Part shown: one piece after another, positions 1 through 5,174 of the stretch
How the letters are laid out: every line of letters begins with the position of its first letter
How positions within the stretch are numbered: the stretch's first letter is position 1
Source: Anaeromassilibacillus stercoravium
GTDB lineage: Bacteria > Bacillota > Clostridia > Oscillospirales > Acutalibacteraceae
NCBI GenBank assembly: GCA_019118845.1
Contig: DWYE01000022.1
Location: 1 to 5,327 of the forward strand
Reading direction: 5' to 3'
Length of the DNA stretch: 5,327 bases
Made by a program: the position numbers and the translations under genes
Notes under the pieces: generated by a model
Databases searched by the model: none
What the model was told of the DNA's origin: nothing
Seen by the model: only the letters and a program-made list of their open reading frames with translations

Positions 1-1
1 A

Positions 2-340
2 AAAGTGGAGGAGCTGTTCGACCGGGGGATTGTAGACGCCCAGGCCCTCAACTTCATACGCGGCCGGTCGATTTCCAAAACCTATCTGGTCATTGACGAG
101 GCGCAGAATCTGACGCCCAAGCAGGCCAAGGGGATCATCACCCGCGCCGGGATGGGTACGAAAATCATCCTGTTGGGCGACCCGCAGCAGATTGACCATC
201 CCCTTTTGGACGAACGCACCAACGGTTTAAGCTACGCAGCGGAAAAAATGAAGGGCAGTCCGCTGTGCTGGCAGGTCACCATGTCCGCCGAAGAGTGCGA
301 GCGTTCCGCACTGGCTATGGATGCAGTTAAACGGATGTAA
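2..340 (+). CDS. PIN-PhoH family ATPase (YlaK-like), C-terminal fragment
   Basis: This is the last 112 residues of a gene whose 5' part lies before the window; the reading frame is open from base 2 to a TAA stop. The visible part is the second half of a PhoH-type P-loop ATPase domain. The Walker B box with its DEAQ tetrad is in 'YLVIDEAQNLTPKQAK', the downstream helicase-like motif is 'LLGDPQQID', and the tail has the 'LDERTNGLSY' and 'ECERSALA' signatures. The QID-x-P-x-LD-x-x-x-NGL pattern is typical of the Gram-positive YlaK/PhoH2 proteins, where an N-terminal PIN ribonuclease domain precedes the ATPase, rather than of the short PhoH located near ybeY. PhoH2 proteins are reported as ATP-dependent RNA-unwinding nucleases acting in the cytoplasm. 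The Walker A motif and any PIN domain are outside the window, so the PIN part is inferred. The GTG at base 5 is an internal valine, not a start. It has no evident link to the transporter downstream. Confidence 0.88.
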   Translation, partial: KVEELFDRGIVDAQALNFIRGRSISKTYLVIDEAQNLTPKQAKGIITRAGMGTKIILLGDPQQIDHPLLDERTNGLSYAAEKMKGSPLCWQVTMSAEECERSALAMDAVKRM

Positions 341-363
341 TTGGATTGGATTTTATATATGAC

Positions 364-374
364 AGGAAAGGTGA
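364..374 (+). promoter_or_regulatory. ribosome binding site of the small membrane protein
   Basis: AGGAAAGGTGA, with the AAGGTGA part 7 bases before the ATG at 382. This site decides the start: it favours ATG 382 over the in-frame TTG at 346, which has no suitable purine-rich sequence in front. Confidence 0.65.
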
Positions 375-381
375 TAGCGAT

Positions 382-624
382 ATGAAACAAAACGGTTCCT
401 TTCAGGAGACCATCGCACGGATAGGGCAAAAGCTCAGGAGCAGCCGGAAGCGGTATTTCGGCGTGCTGCTGATCCTGCTCGGTATCGTTTTGGGGATTGT
501 TTCCAGGGCGGTGGGCGGATCTCCGTTCCAGGATTTCACCACCGGTATCCTCATGGGCCTCTCGGCCGGCGTCCTTCTCGTTGGGATCCTCGCCGTCCTG
601 CTGTCTTTCACCCGGAGAAAGTAA
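382..624 (+). CDS. small two-helix membrane protein, unknown function
   Basis: This encodes 80 residues with no family that I recognise. The N-terminus is polar and basic (residues 1-24, ending SSRKR), followed by a hydrophobic helix at about 25-44, a short loop containing GGSPFQDF (45-52), a second helix at about 53-76, and a basic tail TRRK. Positive charges at both ends predict a helical hairpin in the inner membrane with both termini in the cytoplasm. The chosen start is the ATG at 382 because AGGAAAGGTGA (364-374) lies 7 bases upstream; a longer frame opening with TTG at 346 would place this ribosome binding site inside the gene. It begins 41 bases after the PhoH stop with no convincing promoter between them, so it is probably cotranscribed with PhoH. 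No cysteines, no lipobox and no cleavable signal peptide are seen. Coding status rests on the good ribosome binding site and clean membrane topology. Confidence 0.7.
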   Translation: MKQNGSFQETIARIGQKLRSSRKRYFGVLLILLGIVLGIVSRAVGGSPFQDFTTGILMGLSAGVLLVGILAVLLSFTRRK

Positions 625-632
625 CCCTGATT

Positions 633-660
633 TTGAAATGGAAAGAAATTTTTATAAAAT
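633..660 (+). promoter_or_regulatory. candidate sigma-A promoter P1 for the ECF operon
   Basis: A -35-like TTGAAA (633-638, 5 of 6 consensus bases) is separated by 16 bases from a -10-like TAAAAT (655-660, 5 of 6). Transcription would begin near base 667, giving a leader of about 115 bases before the S-component ATG. The site lies just after the stop codon of the small membrane protein, in AT-rich DNA, as expected for a new transcription unit. It is read by eye only and competes with a second candidate at 701-729. Confidence 0.45.
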
Positions 661-668
661 CAAATTAC

Positions 669-683
669 GCAAATTTAATTTGC
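669..683 (+). promoter_or_regulatory. perfect palindrome, candidate operator
   Basis: GCAAATT-T-AATTTGC is an exact inverted repeat with a single central base at 676. It falls right at the start point predicted for promoter P1, a position where a bound repressor would block transcription. Its AATT-W-AATT core equals the core of the HexR operator (TGTAATTAAATTACA, from memory of the literature); HexR is an RpiR-family regulator, and an RpiR-family gene begins at 5240. A larger overlapping inverted repeat, CAAATTA (661-667) with TAATTTG (676-682), extends it to the left. It is followed by TTTTT (684-688), so a weak terminator is an alternative reading, but the RNA stem would be only about 5 pairs with two G-C pairs. 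The palindrome is directly visible; operator function is inferred. Confidence 0.5.
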
Positions 684-700
684 TTTTTACGCAGCCATGA

Positions 701-729
701 TAGAGAGCTAACAGAACGCATGGTATATT
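701..729 (+). promoter_or_regulatory. candidate extended -10 promoter P2 for the ECF operon
   Basis: TGG-TATATT (721-729) is an extended -10 element (TGN plus 5 of 6 bases of TATAAT). A weak -35-like TAGAGA (701-706, 4 of 6) lies 17 bases upstream. The start point would be near 736, with a leader of about 46 bases. It could work in tandem with P1 or instead of it. Confidence 0.35.
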
Positions 730-750
730 GTAAATGCAGAGAAACGCAAG

Positions 751-766
751 AAATTATTTGTAATTT
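751..766 (+). repeat. AT-only inverted repeat next to the S-component ribosome binding site
   Basis: AAATTA-TTTG-TAATTT is a perfect 6+6 inverted repeat ending directly against the GGAGG at 767-771. Its right arm with the next base, TAATTTG (761-767), repeats the TAATTTG at 676-682 near the operator candidate. As RNA it is a weak all-A-U stem; as DNA it could be a second half-site pair for the same regulator. Being AT-only, it can easily arise by chance. Confidence 0.35.
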
Positions 767-781
767 GGAGGATGAAAGAAC

Positions 782-1630
782 ATGGAGTTCTCGAAAAAGC
801 AGACGGCGACGCAGTCGCAAAAACTCATGGTCTTCGTATTGACCATGGCACTGTATGGATTGGCAACCCTGTTTACCGAACTGATTCCCAGCTTTCAGGC
901 CGGTATTGTGGAATTTTCGGTGGAATACTTCCTATTTATCCCGCTGACGCTGGCCATGCTGTTTGATCCGCTTTCGGCGGCGCTGGGCGCGGCTACCGGC
1001 GAGCTGGTATTCAGCGAGATCATGCTGGGCCAGTTCGGCGGCTTGGGCGAGCTGGAAAAATTCCTGACGGTAACCATTGGTGTGTATGTTGCCGGACGGA
1101 TGGTGAAGAACCCGAAGAACTATAAAATGGTCGGCATCGCGGCCATTACCGGGACGGGGCTTCAGCTGCTGATGGGAACCGTCGTAGATATCCTGAAGGT
1201 ACAGTTTGCCGTGGAGGATTTTGAAGCGGTAGCCGGCCTGCCGGAGAGCGTGTTTGCCACCGAAGGCTTTGCGTTCCTCAACGACCTGCTGTTCTCCGGT
1301 ATCCTGTTCTGCCTGCTGCCCACCCTGTTTTTGGTGCCGAAGCTGTACGGCAAGATCGAGCCGCTGCTGGGAATGCGCCCGCGGGATGAAAAGACCTGGC
1401 TGGGCGGGATCAACGCCAAAGTTGTCATCGGCTGTATTGTTGCCTTTGCCGCAGCGGTCGGCGCCGAGCTTTTGGCTACCAGCGGCACTCCGCTGATCGA
1501 ATGGGAAGCCGAGTGGGCGGAAAGCGGGACCGCGCTGGCGATCGGTCTTGTGGTTGCCGCCGTAATCGCTGTTGCTGCGATCGTTGCGCTAAAAGTCAAG
1601 GCTGGAACGAAACAGGCGGAGGAACAATGA
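782..1630 (+). CDS. ECF transporter substrate-binding S component, substrate unknown
   Basis: A 282-residue integral membrane protein, likely the substrate-capturing subunit of an energy-coupling factor (ECF) importer. Hydrophobic segments lie at about 15-35, 45-62, 64-80, 93-107, 114-138 and 164-186, which is the six-helix S-component core. The stretch around residues 59-76 (LFDPLSAALGAATGELVF) resembles the G/D-P-x-x-G/A-A-x-x-G-A-x-G-D/E pattern seen after helix 2 in many S components. Helix 1 is alanine/glycine-rich, as expected for the face that contacts the T component. Two additional helices follow at about 210-231 and 247-270, with a basic tail; typical S components are about 170-200 residues, so this C-terminal pair is unusual. 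The start is ATG 782, with GGAGG at 767-771 ten bases upstream. The stop overlaps the ATPase start (ATGA). The next two genes supply the rest of the transporter. I cannot assign the substrate or place it in a named S family. Confidence 0.8.
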   Translation: MEFSKKQTATQSQKLMVFVLTMALYGLATLFTELIPSFQAGIVEFSVEYFLFIPLTLAMLFDPLSAALGAATGELVFSEIMLGQFGGLGELEKFLTVTIGVYVAGRMVKNPKNYKMVGIAAITGTGLQLLMGTVVDILKVQFAVEDFEAVAGLPESVFATEGFAFLNDLLFSGILFCLLPTLFLVPKLYGKIEPLLGMRPRDEKTWLGGINAKVVIGCIVAFAAAVGAELLATSGTPLIEWEAEWAESGTALAIGLVVAAVIAVAAIVALKVKAGTKQAEEQ

Positions 1631-3321
1631 ACATTATCGAGATAGAGAATTTGACCTATTCCTATCCCGCCGCAAAAAGTCCGATTCTGAAGAACATATC
1701 GCTTACGGTTGAAGAAGGGGACTTCCTGGCGGTCGTTGGGAACAACGGCTGCGGGAAGTCCACTTTTTGTAAAACCTTAAACGGGCTGATCCCCCACTTT
1801 ATCGACGGCGATTTTGAAGGGACCGTCAAGGTGGGAGGGATCAACACCCTGGAATCGGATGTGGGGACGCTGGCCTGCAAGGCGGGATATGTCTATCAGG
1901 ATTTTGAAAACCAGATCGTCCGCCCTACCGTGCTGGATGACGCTTCCTATGCCTGCTTGAACTACGCCATGCCGGATTATATCGAAAGAGGGCGGCGAGC
2001 GCTCTCCCTCTGCGGGCTGGAGGGACGGGAGGACGATTATATCTGGCAGCTTTCCGGAGGGCAGACCCATCTGCTGGCGCTGGCGGGCGCCGTTTCCCTG
2101 CGGCCGGATATCCTGATCCTGGACGAGCCGATCGCCCAGCTGGATCCCGGCCATGCGGATAAAATTTACGGTGTGCTGAAGGAACTGAACGAAAAGCACG
2201 GCAAGACGATCATCGTCATCGAGCATCATACGGAATATATCGCCGATTACTGCAAGCATGTGATGCTGATGCGGGACGGCGGCGTTGCGTGGAAGCTTCC
2301 CACGGCCGAAGCGCTGCGCCGGGTGGACGAGCTGCAGGCATGCAACATCTTCCCGCCCCAGGTGACCATTGCCGCTCATCGGATGAAACGGGAAGGCAAG
2401 CTGCCGGAGGGACAGCTTCTGCCCACCACCGTAGAAGAAGGGAAAAACGCTTTTCGGAACTTACAGTATCATCCCCGTGCCTCTGCGGAACAGAAAGCGG
2501 CAGAAGCCGGTGAGCCGAATGTGCAGTTTCGGGACGTGTCCATCGCTTACCGCAGCGTCAAAGGGGATGACCGGTTGGTGTTTGACGGCCTGGATCTGGA
2601 GATCCGCCGCGGAGAAAAGATCGCCCTGATCGGTTCCAACGGCGCGGGGAAATCCACCTTAATGAAACTGATGGTGGGCCTTCTCAAGCCGGGGACGGGC
2701 GATATCCTCCTGAACGGCGAAAGTACCCGGAAGAAAAAGACGGAACAGCTGTCTCGAAGCATTTCCCTTGTTTATCAGAATCCGGAGGAGATGTTTATCA
2801 AGGATTCCATCCGTGCCGATATCTCCTATGCCATGCAGGTACGGGATGTTGAAAACTGGCAGGCGCGCACCGACGAACTGCTGGCCCGCTTCCGGCTGAC
2901 GGAATTGCAGGACCGGGACGGCCGGCTTCTCTCCGGCGGCCAGATGCGCCGGGCAAGTCTCGCCATAGGCGTTGCCCTGAACCCCGGCATTTTGCTGCTG
3001 GACGAGCCGACCGCTAATCTGGATATCGCCACCCGCAAGGAGATCATGCGGACGCTGACGGATATGAAGGATATCACCGAAACGGTGATGATCGCCACCC
3101 ACGATATGCAGCTGGTCTGTGAATGGGCGCAGCGGATCGTGGTGCTCTGCCGGGGCCGGGTGGTAGCGGACGGTTTGCGGGACGAGATCTTTGGAAATCA
3201 GGAAATCCTGAACACCGTAGGGATCCGGCCGCCGGAGATTTTTTCCATGGGGCAGGCGCTGGACGGCAGGGCTCTCTGCTATACGGTAGAGGAATTCCTG
3301 CATAGCTTTGAGGAGGCGTGA
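1627..3321 (+). CDS. ECF transporter fused double ATPase (EcfA1-EcfA2 type)
   Basis: A 564-residue protein with two ABC ATPase domains in one chain, energising ECF import on the cytoplasmic side. Domain 1 has Walker A GNNGCGKST (38-46), a Q-loop at Q91 (YQDFENQ), signature LSGGQ (142-146), Walker B ILILDEP (162-168) and switch histidine H200. Domain 2 has Walker A GSNGAGKST (336-344), a Q-loop at Q384 (YQNPEE), LSGGQ (435-439), Walker B LLLDEP (456-461) and switch histidine H492 (THD). Both sites therefore look catalytically complete. A linker of about 60 residues (240-300) joins them. The YQ(D/N)xE(N/E) Q-loop style and the neighbouring S and T genes mark it as an ECF ATPase, like YkoD. After domain 1's signature the chain reads THLLALAG, where the usual LSGGQxQR arginine is absent. 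The ATG at 1627 overlaps the S-component stop and has GGAGG (1618-1622) four bases upstream; the frame is open further upstream but that part is arginine/cysteine-rich shadow of the S gene. Confidence 0.93.
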   Translation: MNIIEIENLTYSYPAAKSPILKNISLTVEEGDFLAVVGNNGCGKSTFCKTLNGLIPHFIDGDFEGTVKVGGINTLESDVGTLACKAGYVYQDFENQIVRPTVLDDASYACLNYAMPDYIERGRRALSLCGLEGREDDYIWQLSGGQTHLLALAGAVSLRPDILILDEPIAQLDPGHADKIYGVLKELNEKHGKTIIVIEHHTEYIADYCKHVMLMRDGGVAWKLPTAEALRRVDELQACNIFPPQVTIAAHRMKREGKLPEGQLLPTTVEEGKNAFRNLQYHPRASAEQKAAEAGEPNVQFRDVSIAYRSVKGDDRLVFDGLDLEIRRGEKIALIGSNGAGKSTLMKLMVGLLKPGTGDILLNGESTRKKKTEQLSRSISLVYQNPEEMFIKDSIRADISYAMQVRDVENWQARTDELLARFRLTELQDRDGRLLSGGQMRRASLAIGVALNPGILLLDEPTANLDIATRKEIMRTLTDMKDITETVMIATHDMQLVCEWAQRIVVLCRGRVVADGLRDEIFGNQEILNTVGIRPPEIFSMGQALDGRALCYTVEEFLHSFEEA

Positions 3322-3329
3322 GGACGGCA

Positions 3330-4163
3330 ATGAAGATGAAAAAGAAACTCTCCGAAAATATCCTGGATAAATTCTCCATTGACTTTCTGCGCAATCAGGT
3401 GCTCAAAAACGCCTACGGCAACGATGACACAGTGATCGCCAGACTGGATCCGCGGATTCTGCTGGTGTGGTATTTGTTCTTCGGATTGGTTCCCTGGCTT
3501 GTGAATAACCTCTGGTTTTTGATGGCCTGCTTTTTACTGGTGCTCATCACCACCGTACTGGCACGTGTGGCGGGTCTGGTGCTGCTGCTGTTCGCGGTCG
3601 GCGTCTTTACCCAGACGGGATATCTGCTGATGGTGTCTTTTCTTTTCGGTGGGGACGCTTCCACCATCGTCCCGCTGCTGATCCTCACCCTGAAGGTCGC
3701 CACCTGCTCTCTGGCCTCCGTCACCGTGTTCTCCGGATTGGATCCGGACCGTCTGTCCAACGGGCTGATGTGGTACGGATGCCCGGAACGACTCTCCTTT
3801 TCCATCTCCTACGCCTATCGGATCCTGCCCATGCTGATGGAGGAGTTCCAGAACATCCTGCTCTCCTTCCGGATGCGGGGGAATCCGCCGGCGCACGAAA
3901 GGTTCTGGGGAAAGGTCAAGTACCTGTTTTATCAGGTCAAAGTGGTCATGCACGCCTTTTACCCGCTGATGCTCAACACCGCCAAGCGCTCCCGGACAAC
4001 GGTGGAGGCGTTGGAAATCAAAGGCTACCGTTATGCGGCGGTCAACAAGGCGGTGAAAAAGATGAAGCTTGCTACTTTGAAGGTCACCTATAACGACCTG
4101 CTGTTCCTGGCGGTTTCTTTCCTCTGGATCGCGGTTTCCATCCTGTTATCCACATTATTTTAG
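3330..4163 (+). CDS. ECF transporter T component (CbiQ/EcfT family)
   Basis: A 277-residue membrane scaffold that couples the ATPase to the S component. Hydrophobic segments lie at about 41-58, 60-78, 79-104, 112-135 and, at the C-terminus, 255-276. Between them is the long cytoplasmic coupling region with the two conserved short motifs of the family: FRMRG (180-184) and EIKGYR (229-234). These correspond to the two Ala-Arg-Gly motifs that sit in grooves of the ATPases, but here read M-R-G and I-K-G. DP(R) at 40-42 and the 'GLDPDRLSNGL' loop (136-146) are also family-like. The start is uncertain: ATG 3330 has AGGAGG (3311-3316) 13 bases upstream, ATG 3336 would use GAGGA (3320-3324), and GTG 3318 is too close to the AGGAGG. 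The gene begins 8 bases after the ATPase stop. The N-terminus (KMKKKLSEN...) is a basic cytoplasmic extension. Confidence 0.9.
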   Translation: MKMKKKLSENILDKFSIDFLRNQVLKNAYGNDDTVIARLDPRILLVWYLFFGLVPWLVNNLWFLMACFLLVLITTVLARVAGLVLLLFAVGVFTQTGYLLMVSFLFGGDASTIVPLLILTLKVATCSLASVTVFSGLDPDRLSNGLMWYGCPERLSFSISYAYRILPMLMEEFQNILLSFRMRGNPPAHERFWGKVKYLFYQVKVVMHAFYPLMLNTAKRSRTTVEALEIKGYRYAAVNKAVKKMKLATLKVTYNDLLFLAVSFLWIAVSILLSTLF

Positions 4164-4166
4164 AAA

Positions 4167-4181
4167 AGAGGCTGTAACTTG
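4167..4181 (+). promoter_or_regulatory. ribosome binding site and TTG start of the PHP gene
   Basis: AGAGG (4167-4171), a 7-base spacer and TTG (4179-4181). This decides the start: the PHP HTH metal motif is encoded within the first eight codons, so initiation at this non-ATG codon is required for a complete active site. A TTG start usually lowers translation relative to the ATG starts of the transporter genes. Confidence 0.7.
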
Positions 4182-5174
4182 AAACTGGATTTTCATACTC
4201 ACGGGAAACTGGCCAAACGGCTTCCGTTTTCCACCCAATATACCGACTGGCTGTTCGGCGAAGCAAAGGCGGCCGGGCTGGACGCCCTGTGCCTGACCGA
4301 GCACTTCAATACGCTGCAATTCGATGAGCTGTACGGCTATCTTTTGCATCAAAGCAAACGGGAAGGAGATGCCCTTCTGCTGGAAAACGGGCTGCGGATA
4401 TTCCCGGGCATGGAGACGGATATTGCCGAGGGCGGGCACATCCTGTCGCTGGGAACTGTAGAAACGATTCTGGAACTCAATCAGCGGCTGGCCGCACATA
4501 AGCAGCCGGGGCATTTTCTCCCCTTTGAAAAGCTGCTGGACTTGTTCCGGAAATACGATGTTCTGGTAGGCGCCGCCCACCCTTACCGGGCAGGCGGACA
4601 TATTCCGGAGCTGCCCCGGGAACAGCTGGAACGGCTGGATTTCCTAGACTTAAACGGCAAGGATGTGGCGGAGGACCGGGAACGCGCCGAACGGCTCACC
4701 CGTTCTCTGGGAGAACGGCTCCACAAACCGGTAGTCAGCGGGAGCGACACCCATCAGGCGGTGCAATACGGTTGTATCTGGACAGAATTTGAAGAAGAAA
4801 TCCTCACACTGGACGAACTGCGCCGTCAAATCTCGGCGGGCGCCTATCAGATTATGGTTTCGGAGCAGGCCGCGTTTCAGGTGAAAACCGCCGGCATCCT
4901 GAAGCGGGCGCTGAAGGAGATTCACGCTTTAGGCGGGGACTATGTCGGCGTTCTGCTGGGCGGTGGAAAAGAACAGGATTCCTGTTCTTTTTCAGACAGG
5001 CTCGCCGTAGCCTACCAAACGGTGGTGATCGACTATTCGCCAAAAGCCGGAGAAATGGCGGACAGGATCTGTCTGGCTGCCAACGAAATGTCCCGGAAGG
5101 GTTTTGAACTGGTATCTGCAACAACCACCGGCTCAGCGAAGGGTATCCTGGTTTTCCGGGGAAAAGGTATGTAA
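4179..5174 (+). CDS. PHP-superfamily metal-dependent phosphoesterase with C-terminal extension
   Basis: A 331-residue cytoplasmic protein with no signal peptide. Residues 1 to about 225 form a PHP domain, a metal-binding barrel found in histidinol phosphatases, nucleotidases and polymerase proofreading domains. Visible metal or catalytic residues are H6 and H8 (FHTHG), E41/H42 (LTEHFN), E79 (GMET), H87 (GGHIL), H134 (AAHPYR), and D190/H192 (SGSDTH), so the site looks complete. Residues of about 226-275 are a linker-like region. Residues of about 279-328 end in SRKGFELVS (305-313) and KGILVFRG, resembling the DUF4177 small domain (GWELVS...). The start is TTG 4179: AGAGG (4167-4171) is 7 bases upstream and the HTH motif begins at residue 6, leaving no room for a later start. 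It follows the T gene by 15 bases, so it is probably in the transporter operon. The substrate is unknown; an imported phosphate ester or a product made from the imported compound is inferred. A strong hairpin lies inside the gene at 4964-4994. Confidence 0.85.
   Translation: MKLDFHTHGKLAKRLPFSTQYTDWLFGEAKAAGLDALCLTEHFNTLQFDELYGYLLHQSKREGDALLLENGLRIFPGMETDIAEGGHILSLGTVETILELNQRLAAHKQPGHFLPFEKLLDLFRKYDVLVGAAHPYRAGGHIPELPREQLERLDFLDLNGKDVAEDRERAERLTRSLGERLHKPVVSGSDTHQAVQYGCIWTEFEEEILTLDELRRQISAGAYQIMVSEQAAFQVKTAGILKRALKEIHALGGDYVGVLLGGGKEQDSCSFSDRLAVAYQTVVIDYSPKAGEMADRICLAANEMSRKGFELVSATTTGSAKGILVFRGKGM
4964..4994 (+). repeat. near-perfect hairpin with T-run inside the PHP gene (terminator-like)
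   Basis: AAAAGAACAGG (4967-4977), loop ATT, CCTGTTCTTTT (4981-4991) pair without a mismatch. Adding G4966-T4992 (wobble), G4965-C4993 and T4964-A4994 gives 14 pairs with a three-base loop. The core GAACAGG/CCTGTTC followed by TTTTT has the layout of an intrinsic terminator, and the AAAA in front makes it look bidirectional. It encodes residues 262-272 (GGKEQDSCSFS) in frame, at the junction between the PHP part and the C-terminal domain. The structure is seen directly; its function (terminator, mRNA processing or pause site) is unknown. Confidence 0.8.

Larger units (their letters stand above)
667..748 (+). repeat. four ACGCA direct repeats in the ECF leader
   Basis: The pentamer ACGCA occurs at 667-671, 689-693, 716-720 and 744-748, all in the same orientation, with start-to-start spacings of 22, 27 and 28 bases. 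The first two extend to TTACGCA (665-671 and 687-693), two helical turns apart. The repeats stand out in otherwise AT-rich DNA. No role is known; they may be chance or part of a regulator binding region. Confidence 0.4.

Noticed and set aside
669..688. Palindrome plus T-run as a terminator of the PhoH transcript
   Set aside because: With one central base, the RNA stem would have to open to about five pairs, mostly A-U, around a five-base loop. That is too weak for a convincing terminator, and an operator fits the exact DNA symmetry better.
661..781. Known riboswitch in the ECF leader
   Set aside because: I looked for thiamin, FMN, cobalamin and preQ1 style conserved elements and saw none; the leader is AT-rich, with only short inverted repeats. 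A covariance-model search would be needed to exclude it fully.
633..842. Small + strand frame (69 residues) spanning the ECF leader
   Set aside because: It overlaps the promoter region and the start of the S component, ends in an arginine/serine-rich out-of-frame reading of that gene, and lacks a ribosome binding site.
772..966. ATG at 772 as a start
   Set aside because: This ATG overlaps the GGAGG of the S component, is out of frame with it, and its product has no plausible features.
1501..1626. N-terminal extension of the ATPase starting at 1501
   Set aside because: The extra 42 residues are an arginine/cysteine-rich frame shadow of the S-component tail. ABC domains of this family begin close to the 'IEIENLTYSY' strand, and ATG 1627 has its own ribosome binding site.
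1987..2011. AGAGGG ... CCCTCT inverted repeat inside the ATPase gene
   Set aside because: Only six pairs with a 13-base loop, in GC-rich coding sequence; expected by chance and not placed at a boundary.
1777..2379. Long open frame on the - strand (200 residues)
   Set aside because: It lies opposite the ATPase gene, which has full ABC motifs on the + strand. The antisense translation has no recognisable motifs, and long antisense frames are expected in GC-rich coding DNA.
3318..3329. GTG at 3318 as the T-component start
   Set aside because: It lies one base after AGGAGG, too close for initiation from that site; ATG 3330 or 3336 fits better.
2659..3330. Long open frame on the - strand (223 residues)
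   Set aside because: It is a shadow of the second ATPase domain, with a low-complexity, proline/glutamine/histidine-rich composition and no family features.
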